Positions 23,601-33,993 of a DNA stretch of 64,000 bases are shown here, in pieces. Origin of the DNA: Edaphochlamys debaryana (lineage: Eukaryota; Chlorophyta; Chlorophyceae; Chlamydomonadales); the NCBI GenBank assembly GCA_016858145.1, contig JAEHOE010000029.1:806001-870000 (forward strand), written 5' to 3'. A program made the translations under genes and the position numbers. A model generated the notes under the pieces. It had not been told where the DNA came from. It worked only from the letters and a program-made list of their open reading frames with translations, and ran no database searches. Every line of letters begins with the position of its first letter. The stretch's first letter is position 1.

Positions 23601-26600
23601 GCAGGGCACGGCGGCGGCGGCCATGCTGGCAGCACAGCACGCCGCACAGCACGCCGCGCAGCTCGCCGCGGCGCAGCAGGCGGCGGCGGTGGCGCAGCAC
23701 GCAGAGCAGCAGGGGGGCGCTCAGCAGCCGCTCGCGTCGCACAGCAGCGTGGGCTCGGAATCGACGGGACATGCGCTGTCAAACCTCATGCCCCTTTCCT
23801 TCGAGCCATGGAGGGTGAGTACACCTTGCCCGTTTGCAGATTGTCTTTGGATAGCCTACGATAGCTTGTCTCTGTCCCACAGCTGCTACTTCCTGACAGC
23901 TTTGGCGCTCAGGAATCGTAGTTCGCGGCCGTAGATACAACGCAACCGTCTGCGCTGACATCTGAGTTAGCAAGCCATGAGACCCTCCCCTCCCTCCCGC
24001 TTCGTCCCTGCCCCCGCCGCCCCAGTCCCCCCAGACCTCCCTCGGCCGCACCTCCGCCGCCGCCAGCAGCGGCCGCCGCGGCAGCAACAGCGGCAGCGTC
24101 GTCGTGACGCTGAACGCCGTCGGCAGCTCCGCCGGCGCCGCCGCCGCCGTCACAGGCGTCGGCGCCGGTTCCACTGGCTCTGGTCCCCAACTCAGTCTCA
24201 TGGGAAGCGGCGGCCTGGGCAGCTTTGGCCACACTGCCCCCTCTCCGCCCGTCGTACCGCTGCCGCCGTCGTTCGACGACGCTTTCGGCCAGTCGAGTCA
24301 GCCGCAGGCCAGCCAACTGTCGTTCTGCCAACCGACGCCGTACGCCGGCGGGGCGAGCGGGGTGCGGCAGCCCGCGCTCGGGCAGCTGCCGGAGAAGGGC
24401 GAGAGTACGGCGAGCGGGGGCGCTTCGAGTGGCGGCGGTACGGCAGATGTGATGTCGGGCAAGCTGGCGGCGGCGGCTGGCCTGGCGGCGTCGGTACAGT
24501 TCTTCGCGGGCGCCAACCGCCATTCCACGTCAGGCTCTGGCGCCGCCACGTCAGCCTCCGGCGGCGCCAATGCGCTTGGACGAGCGTCTGCCCCTGAGCT
24601 GCCGTACGACAGTGCCGGTGGTACGGCAGGCGGCAGCGTCGGCGGCCCAGCAGGGGGTAGCATGGAGAGTCGCAGCCACAGCGGCGGAATCTTCGATTGG
24701 GCCAGCCCCCGAAAGGCCGGCGACGGCGGTGACGGCACCGCTGACGGCGGCGACACCAGCGGCCCTCTGACGCCGCGCTTCCAGACCCTGACTGGCGGCG
24801 GCGGCGCACCCGCCGCCGCTAGCGCTGGCGCAGGCGCGGGCGCGAGCACGACGTCTGCAGCCGCCGCCGCCACGGCCACGGCTCCCCTGCCGCCGGACTT
24901 CCTCAGCGAGCGGTTCAGGTTCACCCCCGTCAACAGCCAGACGTCCATAGACTACACCGGCGGCAGCGGCAACCTGTACGGCGGCCTGTACGGCACACGT
25001 GGCGCCGTCAGCGGCGGCGGACACGGCTTCCCGGGACTGGTGGGCGTCGTCGGCGTCAAAGGATCTAAATCTGGCGGAGCTGCGGGAAGTGGGGACGGCG
25101 GGATCCGAGCGGCTATGCGAGCCATCAAGGCCGGCGCCGCGCATCTGCCGCCAACTGGATCGTACGGCCAGTACGGCGCGGCGTACGCGCACAGCCTGCC
25201 GCAGAGCGCCGGCCGCCGGGCGAGCCCGTTCAGCTCGACCCTGATGCACCCCATCCGGGCCTCCTCGACCGGAGCCCCAACTGCCGTACCCGCCGGCAGC
25301 AGCCCGCTGCGCGCTGACCCGCCAACGACCTTCATCATCGGCACTGTACGGACGCGGTACGGCAGCGCGGTACGGCAGAGCAGTACGGTGCGATCATCCT
25401 CCGTGGCGCGCCACTCGTTGCCTGGACTCGGGATCTCGCGCAGCGAGGTCCTCAACGATGTGCCAGAGGCGTCGCCCCTGCCAGATCCAGATCCCGTACT
25501 CGCGGATCTCGATGCCAGCCTGAACGGCGGCGGTACGACAACCCGCGGGGGCCTGCTCCACGTGGACCCGTTCGACGTCGAGGTGCTGCCGCTGCCGCCG
25601 AGTAGCAGTGTGGGGTCGGGCACGGACGCTGCACGGCGGGCCGTACTGATGGCGGCGCTCGGGAGCAGTACACGCGGCAGTAGCGGCCCGGCACGCAGTA
25701 CGGTGTCGTCCAGCGTGTTGATCCGCTCGTCCAACCTGCCGGCGCATGGCTCGGCTGGCTCGGTCGGCCGTCGTTCAGGCCAGCTCTGGCCGGGCACGGG
25801 CCTGTCGTACCGTCCGTCGTACAGTGGAGGTGGCGGTGGCGCAAGCGCCGCCGGCGGCAGCGGCGGGCGGTACGCGACGGCGCCGGGACGACACTCTGGA
25901 TCCACGACGGTACGACTGCTCGGCCTGCCGCCAACGCCACCGGTTCCCCTGTCGCCGCCGTCAAACCTGGCGGCGGCGCCGCCAGGGCTCAGCCCACCGC
26001 TCACGCCGACGGGTCACCCGGGTGCCATCCAACTACCGGTGCAGCTGGCGTTGACCACCTCCCAACCCAAACCGCCGGGCGGCATTTCGAGTGCGTCCAA
26101 CACAGCCGCCGCAGCAGCTGCCGCCGCGAGCCTGCCGTTGGACTGTGGGCAGTCTCTGCTCGACGAGGCCGCCAGCGCAGCCGCTGGCGTGTCCGCCCAA
26201 TCATGGCTTCTGGTGAGTCCTGTGCCCTGGGAGCCTCCGCCGCGTCCATAGCGTGCCACCACAGGGACTCAGGGACGTTGGGAGGGCCCTGCGGGCTGCG
26301 GCTAGGGCCTTCCTCCCACGTTGTCGCAGTGGAGTTCTCCTCGTCGCACGCTTGCTTTGTCTGGCCATGACTTGAACTCCCTACCAAACTTGCCGCCACG
26401 CTCCGTTCCCTCCCACAGAGCTCCATAACCGCTGCGGCGGCCGCGGCCGGTGGCTATTCGAGCACGGGCGGCGGCGGCGGTAGCGGCAGCGGCGGCGGCG
26501 GGGGCCTTGGTGTGGTGGTGTTGGAGATGGTCGGGGGCGGCACATTGCGGTCACTCCGGTCTCGCCTCTCGGGCCCGGAAGAGCCAATCGACATGGTGAG

Positions 26601-29491
26601 ACCCGCATATGTCAGGCCTCTACAATTATGTACGCCAAGCGCATAACAGAGGTGCATGGCAGAAGCTTCTTGCGAGGCCGTTGCCTCTCAACTGCCACCC
26701 CTCCACTCCCAAACTCGCGCCAATGCACGGCTCCCTCCGCGTCGCGTCAGGCACCTCGCCCGGAAGCTTGCCCATCCCCGACCCACATCCTCCCACTACC
26801 GGTATCTCCCCTCCCCTCATGCACAGCTGCTGCTGCACCTGGCATCTCGCTCATTGTGCAGGCGCTCCATGGCTTGTCTTGTGTTGCCTTGCTTCCGCCC
26901 GCAGCTGCTCCTGCACCTGGCTGTCGGGCAGCAGCTGCTGAATCGCAAAGCCCAAAACCTCAAACATCGCACCTCCCATCCATACCCTCCCTCCGTCCGC
27001 AGCTGCTGCTGCTCCACCTGGCCCGCCAGGTGGCCGCGGGCTTGGCCCACCTGCACGGCCGCCGCCTGGTGCACGGGGACCTGCGGGCGGCCAACGTGCT
27101 ACTCGCCACCGACCCCGCATCGCCCACGCTCGGGCTGAGGGCCATGGTGAGCCGTTCGGGTCCCGCGGGTCACGGTCGCGAGGTCGTGGTCTCGACTTGG
27201 GCGCATCGCGACCTCAAGCGCGTGTGCGAGCGAGCGAGCGAGCGAGGGCCGGCGCTTCGCTCGTGCCAAGATGACGTGCAATCGGGAGCCAGGGTGTGTA
27301 GTCGGGCCTGCCGGTGTGCTGCAGCTGGGGGCAGCCCCTTGTCCAACCGCAACCGCCAACCGCCAACCGCCGCAGGTGGTTGACTACGGCTACAGCCGGC
27401 TGATGCTGACGGGGCGCCACGCGCTGCTTGCTCGGCCCCACGGGGCCGCCACGCACCTGGCCCCGGAGGCCTGGGCGGACGGCGTGGCCACAAAGGCTGC
27501 TGACGTGTACGCGTACGGCGTGCTGCGTGAGTCATGCAATCCTATGTCATGCTCTGACTCGGTTGGGGTGTCACTTTTGGGGTGGACTCTGTCGGAGGCG
27601 CATGTTGCCAGCGGCTGCCATTGTGCTCGACACCCCGGCATGCCATCACTTTCCAACCGCCGCGCAGTGTGGGAGCTGTCTGTGGGCGCACCGCCGTGGT
27701 CAGGGCTCAACCCGGGCCAGGTGCGTGGGGAGGGCACGGGCAATGGTACCAGGGAATCTGGGGACAGACCGAAGCGGGCCAGGCGCGTGGCATGGAGGCA
27801 ACTCGGGACATGCTCGGGGCTCACAGGGCTGGGAGGGGTGCAGCGCAGGAGCAGGAGGGCTCTTGGGGATGAGCGGGACAACTCGGCTTGAAAGCAGAGG
27901 TTTGAGGGCTGTCGGATTGAAGAAACCCCACACGGAACATGCCCATTTGCGTGTGCCGTACAGGTCCTCGCCAAGGTGGTGCTGGAAGACCGCCGCCCCG
28001 AGCTGCCCACGTGGCTGCCCAAGGGCTTCGTACAGCTCGTGCAGGTCCGTACATTCCGTACAGGGGCCTGCGGATGGGTCCAAGCGTTCCTGCGTTCGGG
28101 GCTCCGTCCGCGTCTTGACCAGACCGCCCAACCGCGGCTGCTGCGGCTTCCCAGCGGCGGAGTGGTGGAGCGTGGTGCGATCCGCTTGCCCCTGTTCGGA
28201 GCCACGTCAAGGTCTCACTCCTGTCGCCCGCGGCACTGGGCGGTTCCGCCATGCTTGCTCAGGCCATTCTCACTCTCCCTCGCGTGCCCACAGGCCTGCT
28301 GGTCTCGCCAGCCGCGAACACGGCCCGACTTCGCCTCGGTACTCCAGGTCAGACCATGGGGCGTTGCCGTGTTGGGCGATTGGAAACCAGAGAGATCAGA
28401 TCTTCGCTAGCCCATAAGTCCTGCCTGTCCCGGCAAGTGTTGCCATGGCCCTGATACGGAATGTCTCTCTCTCGTGCACGCTGTCGTACAGTGGCTGGAC
28501 GAGCTGATCATGGAGCAGCCCGTGCGCGCCGTACCGCTGCCCCTGTACGGCGGCGCCGCCAACCAGCTGCACGGCCACGCGGCGCCAGGCGCCGTGCAAG
28601 TGCCGTACAACATACGGCACCTGCCGTACCACCTGCAGGTGAGTTCAGCCCAGTACCGAGCGCGGTCGTATGGTTGTCAGGGAGTTATCCCTTGCCCTGA
28701 TCTCTTCGTTGTTTGAAATCGTCACAGAAGCATATGCTGACTCGGCTTCCATCGACCCTGTCCCGCGCCCACCCCAGATGCAGCATCTAGCCCTCCAGGG
28801 CCTCACGCTCCCGCCGGCACCCTCCGTGTCAGGCGGCGGCGGCGGCGTGAGGGCTGGGTCGGGCTCAGGACAGGGGGCCTCCGGCGCCGGCGCGCCAGGC
28901 CCAGTCCTGGGCCTGGGCCTGGGTGGGCCTGTAGTGGGCGCACCCCACCACCTTCAACTTCACCACGGCGCCAGCGGCAGTGCGGGCAACGGCCCGACAC
29001 GCACGTCGCCAAACGCACCAGGTGCCGTGCTGCGGTTTCCGCCGTCAGCGGCGGCGGCAGCGGTCGTGGCGCCGCTGCTTGCGGGGGCGTCGTCTGGCCC
29101 CGCCAGCTCGCCGCCGCCAGGCCGGTTGCTGGCGCCAATCCTAGGATCGACGGGATCCGCACGAAGCGTTACGCGCACGCAAGACTCCGGCGGTTCGTCT
29201 TCCCACAGCCCTTCCGCCGGCCCGACGCCGACGGCGGTGCGCGGAGTCAGCGGCGGATACGGCGCGGCGGCAGCTGGACACCCCAGCGGAGGCGCCGTCG
29301 CTCAGATCTTGCTCCGCCGCGGCGGCGGCGGGGGGAGCAGCAGCAGCGGCGGCGGCTCCGGCAATGCAGGGGCCGGCGGTGGCGTGTATGGCGGGGCGGG
29401 AGGCGCCAATCGGCTGCTCGCACGGGCCGTGGCGCGAGAGGCTGCAGCTGCTGCTGCCATCCCGCCTCCGTTCATCGCTATTGACTTGTAG
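11641..29491 (+). CDS. Giant receptor-like serine/threonine (TKL-like) protein kinase with split kinase domain
   Basis: Exons: 11641-11980, 12327-13949, 14216-14346, 14522-14655, 15672-15996, 16332-16745, 17002-17059, 17315-17362, 17530-17600, 17779-17850, 17965-18060, 18261-18768, 18963-20581, 20790-22388, 22513-23814, 24035-26212, 26419-26595, 27003-27146, 27376-27526, 27668-27720, 27964-28044, 28294-28347, 28492-28638, 28778-29491. They sum to 12,039 bases, 4,012 residues, in frame throughout. Start: ATG opening a signal peptide (MWRQVAVLLFLWSV). The ectodomain of ~395 residues includes EHLTIRDIDLA, reminiscent of beta-helix folds; one helix near 418-440 is followed by WWRRRRE. Kinase: Gly loop LGRGSYAVTYRG (1014-1025), VAVKV with Lys1035, HPNVV (1059), hinge VVVLEMVGGGTL (~3538), HGDLRAANVLL (Asp3591), DYG (3616), LAPE (3644), DVYAYGVL. 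Roughly 2,460 low-complexity residues separate the two kinase parts. Ligand and substrate unknown. Confidence 0.85.
13241..13316 (+). other. Transmembrane helix of the receptor-like kinase
   Basis: The stretch VMSVAVAAGLCATLAAP plus LLAACLWW is the only long hydrophobic segment after the signal peptide. It is followed at once by a basic RRRRE stop-transfer cluster, placing the N-terminal ~395 residues outside and the kinase inside. Gly/Ser/Tyr-rich repeats (SGYSGRG-like) follow on the cytoplasmic side. Confidence 0.75.
14656..15671 (+). other. 1-kb intron of the receptor-like kinase gene with diverged internal repeat
   Basis: The donor ggGTAAGC and acceptor ctgcAG join exons in phase 2, keeping the frame (GEH-G-HADSADP). 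The middle is more A/T-rich than its surroundings. It holds two diverged copies of a block around tcgagccgtagt...gcaagccttcct at about 15173-15247 and 15291-15373. I considered a gene boundary here but the exon phases argue for one gene. Confidence 0.6.
17315..17850 (+). other. Kinase N-lobe, first part (Gly loop, beta-3 Lys, alpha-C/beta-4)
   Basis: Three exons encode the Gly-rich loop (LGRGSYAVTYRG), the ATP-anchoring lysine (VAVKVMVYDR) and the HPNVVSVLHHFYVQ strand that normally runs straight into the hinge. Here the chain instead enters about 2,460 residues of Ser/Gly/Ala/Pro-rich sequence. Confidence 0.85.
17965..26530 (+). other. Low-complexity insertion inside the kinase domain (about 2,460 residues)
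   Basis: Six in-frame exons (17965-18060, 18261-18768, 18963-20581, 20790-22388, 22513-23814, 24035-26212) plus the start of 26419-26595 encode poly-Ala, poly-Gly, Ser/Pro-rich and Tyr-Gly runs with scattered basic Ser/Arg patches (RRSTVIEP, RRRSRSFQ, RRRSVHFP, which look like possible phosphosites). No globular domain is recognised. The minus strand also shows long open frames because GCN/GGN repeats lack stops on both strands. Confidence 0.8.
20611..20637 (+). repeat. GGGCT pentanucleotide repeat
   Basis: Five copies of gggct lie about 30 bases after the donor at 20582, within the intron between exons 13 and 14 of the kinase gene. Confidence 0.8.
26419..28347 (+). other. Kinase domain, second part (hinge and C-lobe)
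   Basis: Exons 26419-26595 to 28294-28347 encode, in order, hinge (VVVLEMVGGGTL), the catalytic loop HGDLRAANVLL, DYG, HLAPEAW, ADVYAYGVLLWEL, GAPPWSGL and the terminal CWSRQPRTRPDFASVLQ helix. HRD is changed to HGD, DFG to DYG and the loop Lys to Arg; the essential Asp and Asn remain, so activity is plausible. Confidence 0.85.
26826..27024 (+). repeat. Three copies of an exon start (decoy acceptors) before the catalytic-loop exon
   Basis: The acceptor plus ctgctgctgcacctggc occurs at 26826, as ctgctcctgcacctggc at 26905, and in the real exon at 27003 (ctgctgctgctccacctggc). Only the third continues into the kinase catalytic loop. Confidence 0.65.
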
Positions 29492-32179
29492 GGCTTCGTC
29501 TGTACCGGGCTACTGTCGTACATCGACGAGTGTTCCATGTGTCCCGCATGTGGATGCGGTGTGGGCCAGGGGGGTGTCATCCCCGGTGTGGGCCCTATCC
29601 TAAGCTGTGGGAACTGCGCCGTAGCACGCTTGCAGGCCAGCATGCCTAAGACACTAATCAACTGCAGCGCTTACAGTGCCATGCACCTGCAAGCATACCG
29701 GTACCAGGAAGCACCAACGCAACCTACATAGCGGAGTTTGGAGCTATCGAAGGAGTGAGTACTCACGAGTTGGTTAGTCTACGCGTTGTTCCTGTGGTCG
29801 TTTGCAGGATCCGTGAATCAGTCACAACAAAAGGGGGGGAATGACGGATGCAGCCGGCTTCGCGAGGGTGAGCGAGCAACCATGTGCCCGCTTTCACGCT
29901 ACCTCCCATGTGTGGCGGTTTGAACAACAGGGGGTAACAGGGGGCACCGTGACATGGTAGGCGCAGTGAATGTCATTGGAAGGCCATAGATGTATAGCAG
30001 TATAGGGTGGTACGGATTACCGGAGTTGGGCTGGCCGCCCCCGTGCGGTGTTTGCCCCCACGGGTGAGCTGCAACCCCGTGGATACGGAGGTGACGTACG
30101 GAGCCTTCACCAATCTAGATGAAGGATGGCGACGGGGCAGGGCCAAGCCGCTGGGAAGGGCTGGGGGCGGTCAAGTGTCAGGCGGGGGGAGGGGGCCGGG
30201 AAGGTGGTGGCACGGTTGCGCCTCGCCCCCGCCTACAACCCGATCGTAAGGCGCGGGCGTAGTGCGATGCGTAGTGCGATGCCGGACTAGAGGGACTTGC
30301 ATCGCGCTGTTGGGGGGTGGGGTTGCCCAGGCGTGGCCCACTTTAAGGCACAATGGGCCTCCGTCCAAACCATGGACAGTATGGAGCCGTGCACTGTCTT
30401 ATGGCATGCACTTAGGGAGGCGACCCCGCTTATCCCGTTCACATGACTTGAGGGGGCGGGGTGTCGTGTGAGGTGGGTGGGTGGGCGATGGGGGCCGGGT
30501 GTCGTGTGTGCAGGCACGTGGGACGGTGGGAGCCCTCAGCGCGACCAGCGAGGGCGAGTGGTCGAAGTGCCAAAAGCTCGAAACCAACGACTTCGGGAGC
30601 AGTGCTGCTATCTTCCCGGGGCTTGGCTCTTGGCTGTGACCGGTATGGTCCTGCCTTCAGGCAGCCGCCTTGATCACGGACTGGCACCGGCAGTTGGCAT
30701 GCCCCTGTAATGGTTTGTCGGGTCCGGGGCTGTCCATGTACCGTCATGAATGGCCAGGTTGACGCCTTCCTGAGGCCATGAGGGTGGTGAGGGGGAGGGC
30801 TACCAGGGTGATACGACTGACAAGCCGAGCGCGGCGCTGGTGGGTGCTAGCAAAGCTGGCCGGCGTGGGGTTTTCACGGGTCAGCATTGCTTTACGGGCA
30901 TGCCCAGCGCTGAAGGCTGCCCCCTGAGGGGCCTTACAGGAGTTGGCCGCTGCCCGCGCGTCACATCTCGCATGGGCAGACCGACCGCAGACGGTCCGGC
31001 CACTGCTGCCCGCTTTCTCTGACGGCTGGGACTTGATCCCCACTTCCCCAGCGGAGCTGCAGCAGCACTGCAGCAGACGTACGCCGCCTTGATGAGGCCA
31101 GCCCGCTGCACTGCCTGGTCGATGCCGCCTCCGCTGCCACAGTCGATGCCCTCATGGGCAGTGAAGCCCGGCTGGCCGGCAGCTGAAAGCCGCCGCTGCC
31201 ACTGACTACCACAGCCGCGGGCCCGGGCCTCCACTGCTTGTACCAGAGTGAAGGGACCACTCGGGCGCTCGGCTGCGAAGGGAATGCGGTGGAGCAGGCG
31301 GTCTGGACTCTGGCGCCTGGGCCTGTGGAGTCTGAGAGCCGGGGAGCCTGGGGCTGGGGAATCGAGGGAAACTCCGGGAACTGATGCCGGGGGACGCGGA
31401 GGCCGGGGGCCCCCACCTCCCTCCACAACGGAGTCCCGCCCCTTGCTACCGATTTGTGGACTTCAGGCGGCCAGTTATGTTCCTATGCCATACGTGGTCA
31501 CGCAGGGGCGAGCGTCGGGCCGTTTCTGGCGCGGTGCAGGAGGCTCCAGCCGTTTCAAATGGTGGGCCTGGAAGGACCCAAGCTAAGCTCTGAGCGTACG
31601 CAGTAAGCCATGCCATGCGTCTGAGCTACAGAGAGCCGTAGCGAGCTGCGAGAGCTCTCTGCACGGCGGTCCGGGGTTCACGGCTCGCTTGGGGGGCGGG
31701 GGGGGTCCAGGGACAGGGGCGTGGTGGGGACTGTTGCGCCGTGCAGGGCTTCAATGCGAGCACGCCTCGCCGGTGTCGGGCACGTTGGGCAAACGGGTTC
31801 CAAAACAGATGCTCATGTGTGCACGTGATGATTGGGAATGCTGCAGCTGGTCGACGCCTCGCTGGAGGGGCGGGGGCGGGCTGGGGGGGGGGGGCAGGAG
31901 GGAATGATTGGCGTGTTTGGGTCTGACACAGGCACAAACCCAGCGACGGCAGTACCACAGCCGACCATGCCGACTTCCGCGAGCATTTCTCCACCACCAC
32001 ACCGTCGCGGTAATTTTAGCCGTATCTTGTACCGTGAACCACCGCCGCGTGGTCAACGATAAGCTTGGAGCTTGGGACATGCAGCCTGGATGACCGCAGC
32101 CTGCCGCTGCCGGCCTGAAACCATGGGAATTCCTTAGCCTGCAAGTCTGGTGATAGCAGGCTGTCTTCCGCGCCCGGAA
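29492..32179. other. Intergenic region between kinase gene and hybrid histidine kinase gene
   Basis: It should hold the kinase 3' UTR and the upstream region of the next gene (both + strand). A TGTAA lies at 30706. Small open frames on both strands lack splice-consistent neighbours or recognisable motifs. Nothing else could be supported. Confidence 0.55.
30706..30710 (+). terminator. Possible TGTAA polyadenylation signal, receptor-like kinase gene
   Basis: This is the first TGTAA I find on the + strand after the kinase stop codon, 1.2 kb downstream, within the range of volvocine 3' UTRs. It is only a five-base match. Confidence 0.25.
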
Positions 32180-33993
32180 ATGGGCGCCTGCGGCATTGGG
32201 ACGTTCGTGGCGTCCACAGCCCTGAACGTCTTCATCACGCTGCTGTTGTGAGAAAACTCTTCTGGGCTGAGGCAGCGGGGGCTGAGTTCGCTTATGGCCG
32301 CGCAAATTTACCGGCTTGGTTCACCACCCACCCTCTCGTTGCAACAGGCGCACGCAAGAACCGGGAAATGACAATACGCTCAAGCTATCAGCAGCCGTAT
32401 TCGCGCTGCACTTGCTGGCGGTCGTGCAGCTGGTGGTGCCCAGGTCGGTCGTTTCGAGCCTCACCCCTCGCCGACCCCTCTGCTCTTCGCCTTTGCCTTA
32501 CAATTCTTAACCTGTTGCAATTGATACGCAGTGGTGTGTACGTGTACCTGCAATGGGCCGCCAGCGCACCCGTTTTGTGGTGGCTGTTATCCCAGTTGCT
32601 TGCGACCATGCCCCCTGGGAGCACCCTGACGCTGACATCGCAGCGCCTGAGGCGCTGTGTGGCGATAGAAAGCGGAGCGGCACTGATCGGACTGGCGCTC
32701 ATGCTCACGCTCGAGTCGTCACTGGGTGAGCTACTCAGGCGTGTGTAGCACACGGCTGCAGGCGACGGGTTGGAAGGAGCGACCGACGACCGGGGTGACT
32801 AAAACGCTGGACAACGCACTCTGTCTGGACGGCCGTGGCTGTTTTCCAACAAAACACTCGTGCACCCACGGTTTTGCCCCCCAGTTCGAGCTACCGTCGG
32901 CCTCGTCACGCTCACGGGCCTTGGCCTGGAGCTGCTCCCGCTTGTGGCACCGCAGCTGCTGGGTCCCCTGGCGTCAGTGCTGGGGCCGCTGCGAGGAGCC
33001 GGGTTCCCACCCGCAACAGCCTCGACAGCTCAGGCAGCTTCCAGTACTCAACCCACCGACGGCGCGCGGCCCCCAGCGCCCCGGGTACCGTCCTCACAGC
33101 CGCGGCCGGGCGTGGGCGCGGCCGCGGGCGCAGCCGGGGGCGTCCCTAGCCACGGCGTTGGCATGCCGGCACCCATGGAGGTGCTCGTGGGAGCGGCTGT
33201 GGGCTGCAAGCTTCTGCAGGTGGGTTGCGTCCGAAGCACAGTTTCCTTGCGGCTCATGTCGGGACGCTGGAGTGCCAGGGTTCAACGCAGCCGTATCCTG
33301 GGAGGGATGGGCGAGGGTTGTTGGGCCCAGGACCCACAGCATGCTCAGCAGGGTCCGACTTCCCGTGGGTTCGTTGCGCTGACCCCCGCCTCTGCACTCC
33401 CCGCCCTCGGAACCCTCGCAGGCTGTGGCCGCGGCGGCAATCGGCTCTGACTCAGCTGGGCACGGCCTGTCGCTGCTTTCCGGGACACCGAGTGAGAGCT
33501 GTGGTCTGGACGGAGGCACGAGCATGGGCGGGGGCTGGGCATGCTGGCGGGAATGTTGTCGTGGGGCCTCGGCAAGCATACTGGGCATTCCTTGAGGGCA
33601 GATAGGGGCTCCGGACTGCGACTGTGTCGCCGTGGGCGACGCCCACGCCAACTCTTCGCTGCCCGATTACTTGAGTTCGTACCCTCCTTCCACTTCCCGT
33701 CAGCTGTGGCCTCGGTGGTTTGGTCCCTGAGCTCCTCGATCACACTTTACGCCCTGCCGTTGGCGGTTTTGACGTACTACGGATCCGTACGGTATGCGGC
33801 ACTCATGCTGCTGACCGCGCGTCGCAGCGCCGCGGCGCGTCGCGTGTCGGGCGTGCTGTCGGCAGCGGCGGCGGCAGCCGGGCTGTCGGCGCCAGGCGGC
33901 GGTAATGGCGGGCGGCGGCTGTCTAGCGGCGGCGGCCCGGCTGCCGGGGCCGGTGGCGGTGGGTCAGCAGCAGCGTCCGGAGATGATGGGCCG
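32180..33993 (+). other. N-terminal multi-helix membrane sensor region of the hybrid kinase
   Basis: Exons 1-6 encode hydrophobic segments around GIGTFVASTALNVFITLLL, SAAVFALHLLAVVQLVV, APVLWWLLSQLLATM, IESGAALIGLALMLTL, VGLVTLTGLGLELLPLVA, MEVLVGAAVGCKLLQAVAAAAIG and SSITLYALPLAVLTYYG. The number (six or seven) is compatible with a seven-helix sensor, but no lysine lies in the last helix where a microbial rhodopsin would bind retinal. The ligand or stimulus is unknown. Confidence 0.6.

Noticed and set aside
24952..26004. Minus-strand open frame of 350 codons in the same region
   Set aside because: Same shadow effect opposite exon 24035-26212, which keeps frame with kinase exons on both sides.
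30744..31590. Overlapping open frames on both strands near 31 kb
   Set aside because: No consistent exon phases, no conserved motif and no clear start; treated as intergenic.
32180..33993. Sensor region as a microbial rhodopsin (HKR / two-component cyclase opsin)
   Set aside because: The helix count fits, but there is no lysine in the final helix and no opsin-like motif that I recognise; left as an unknown sensor.
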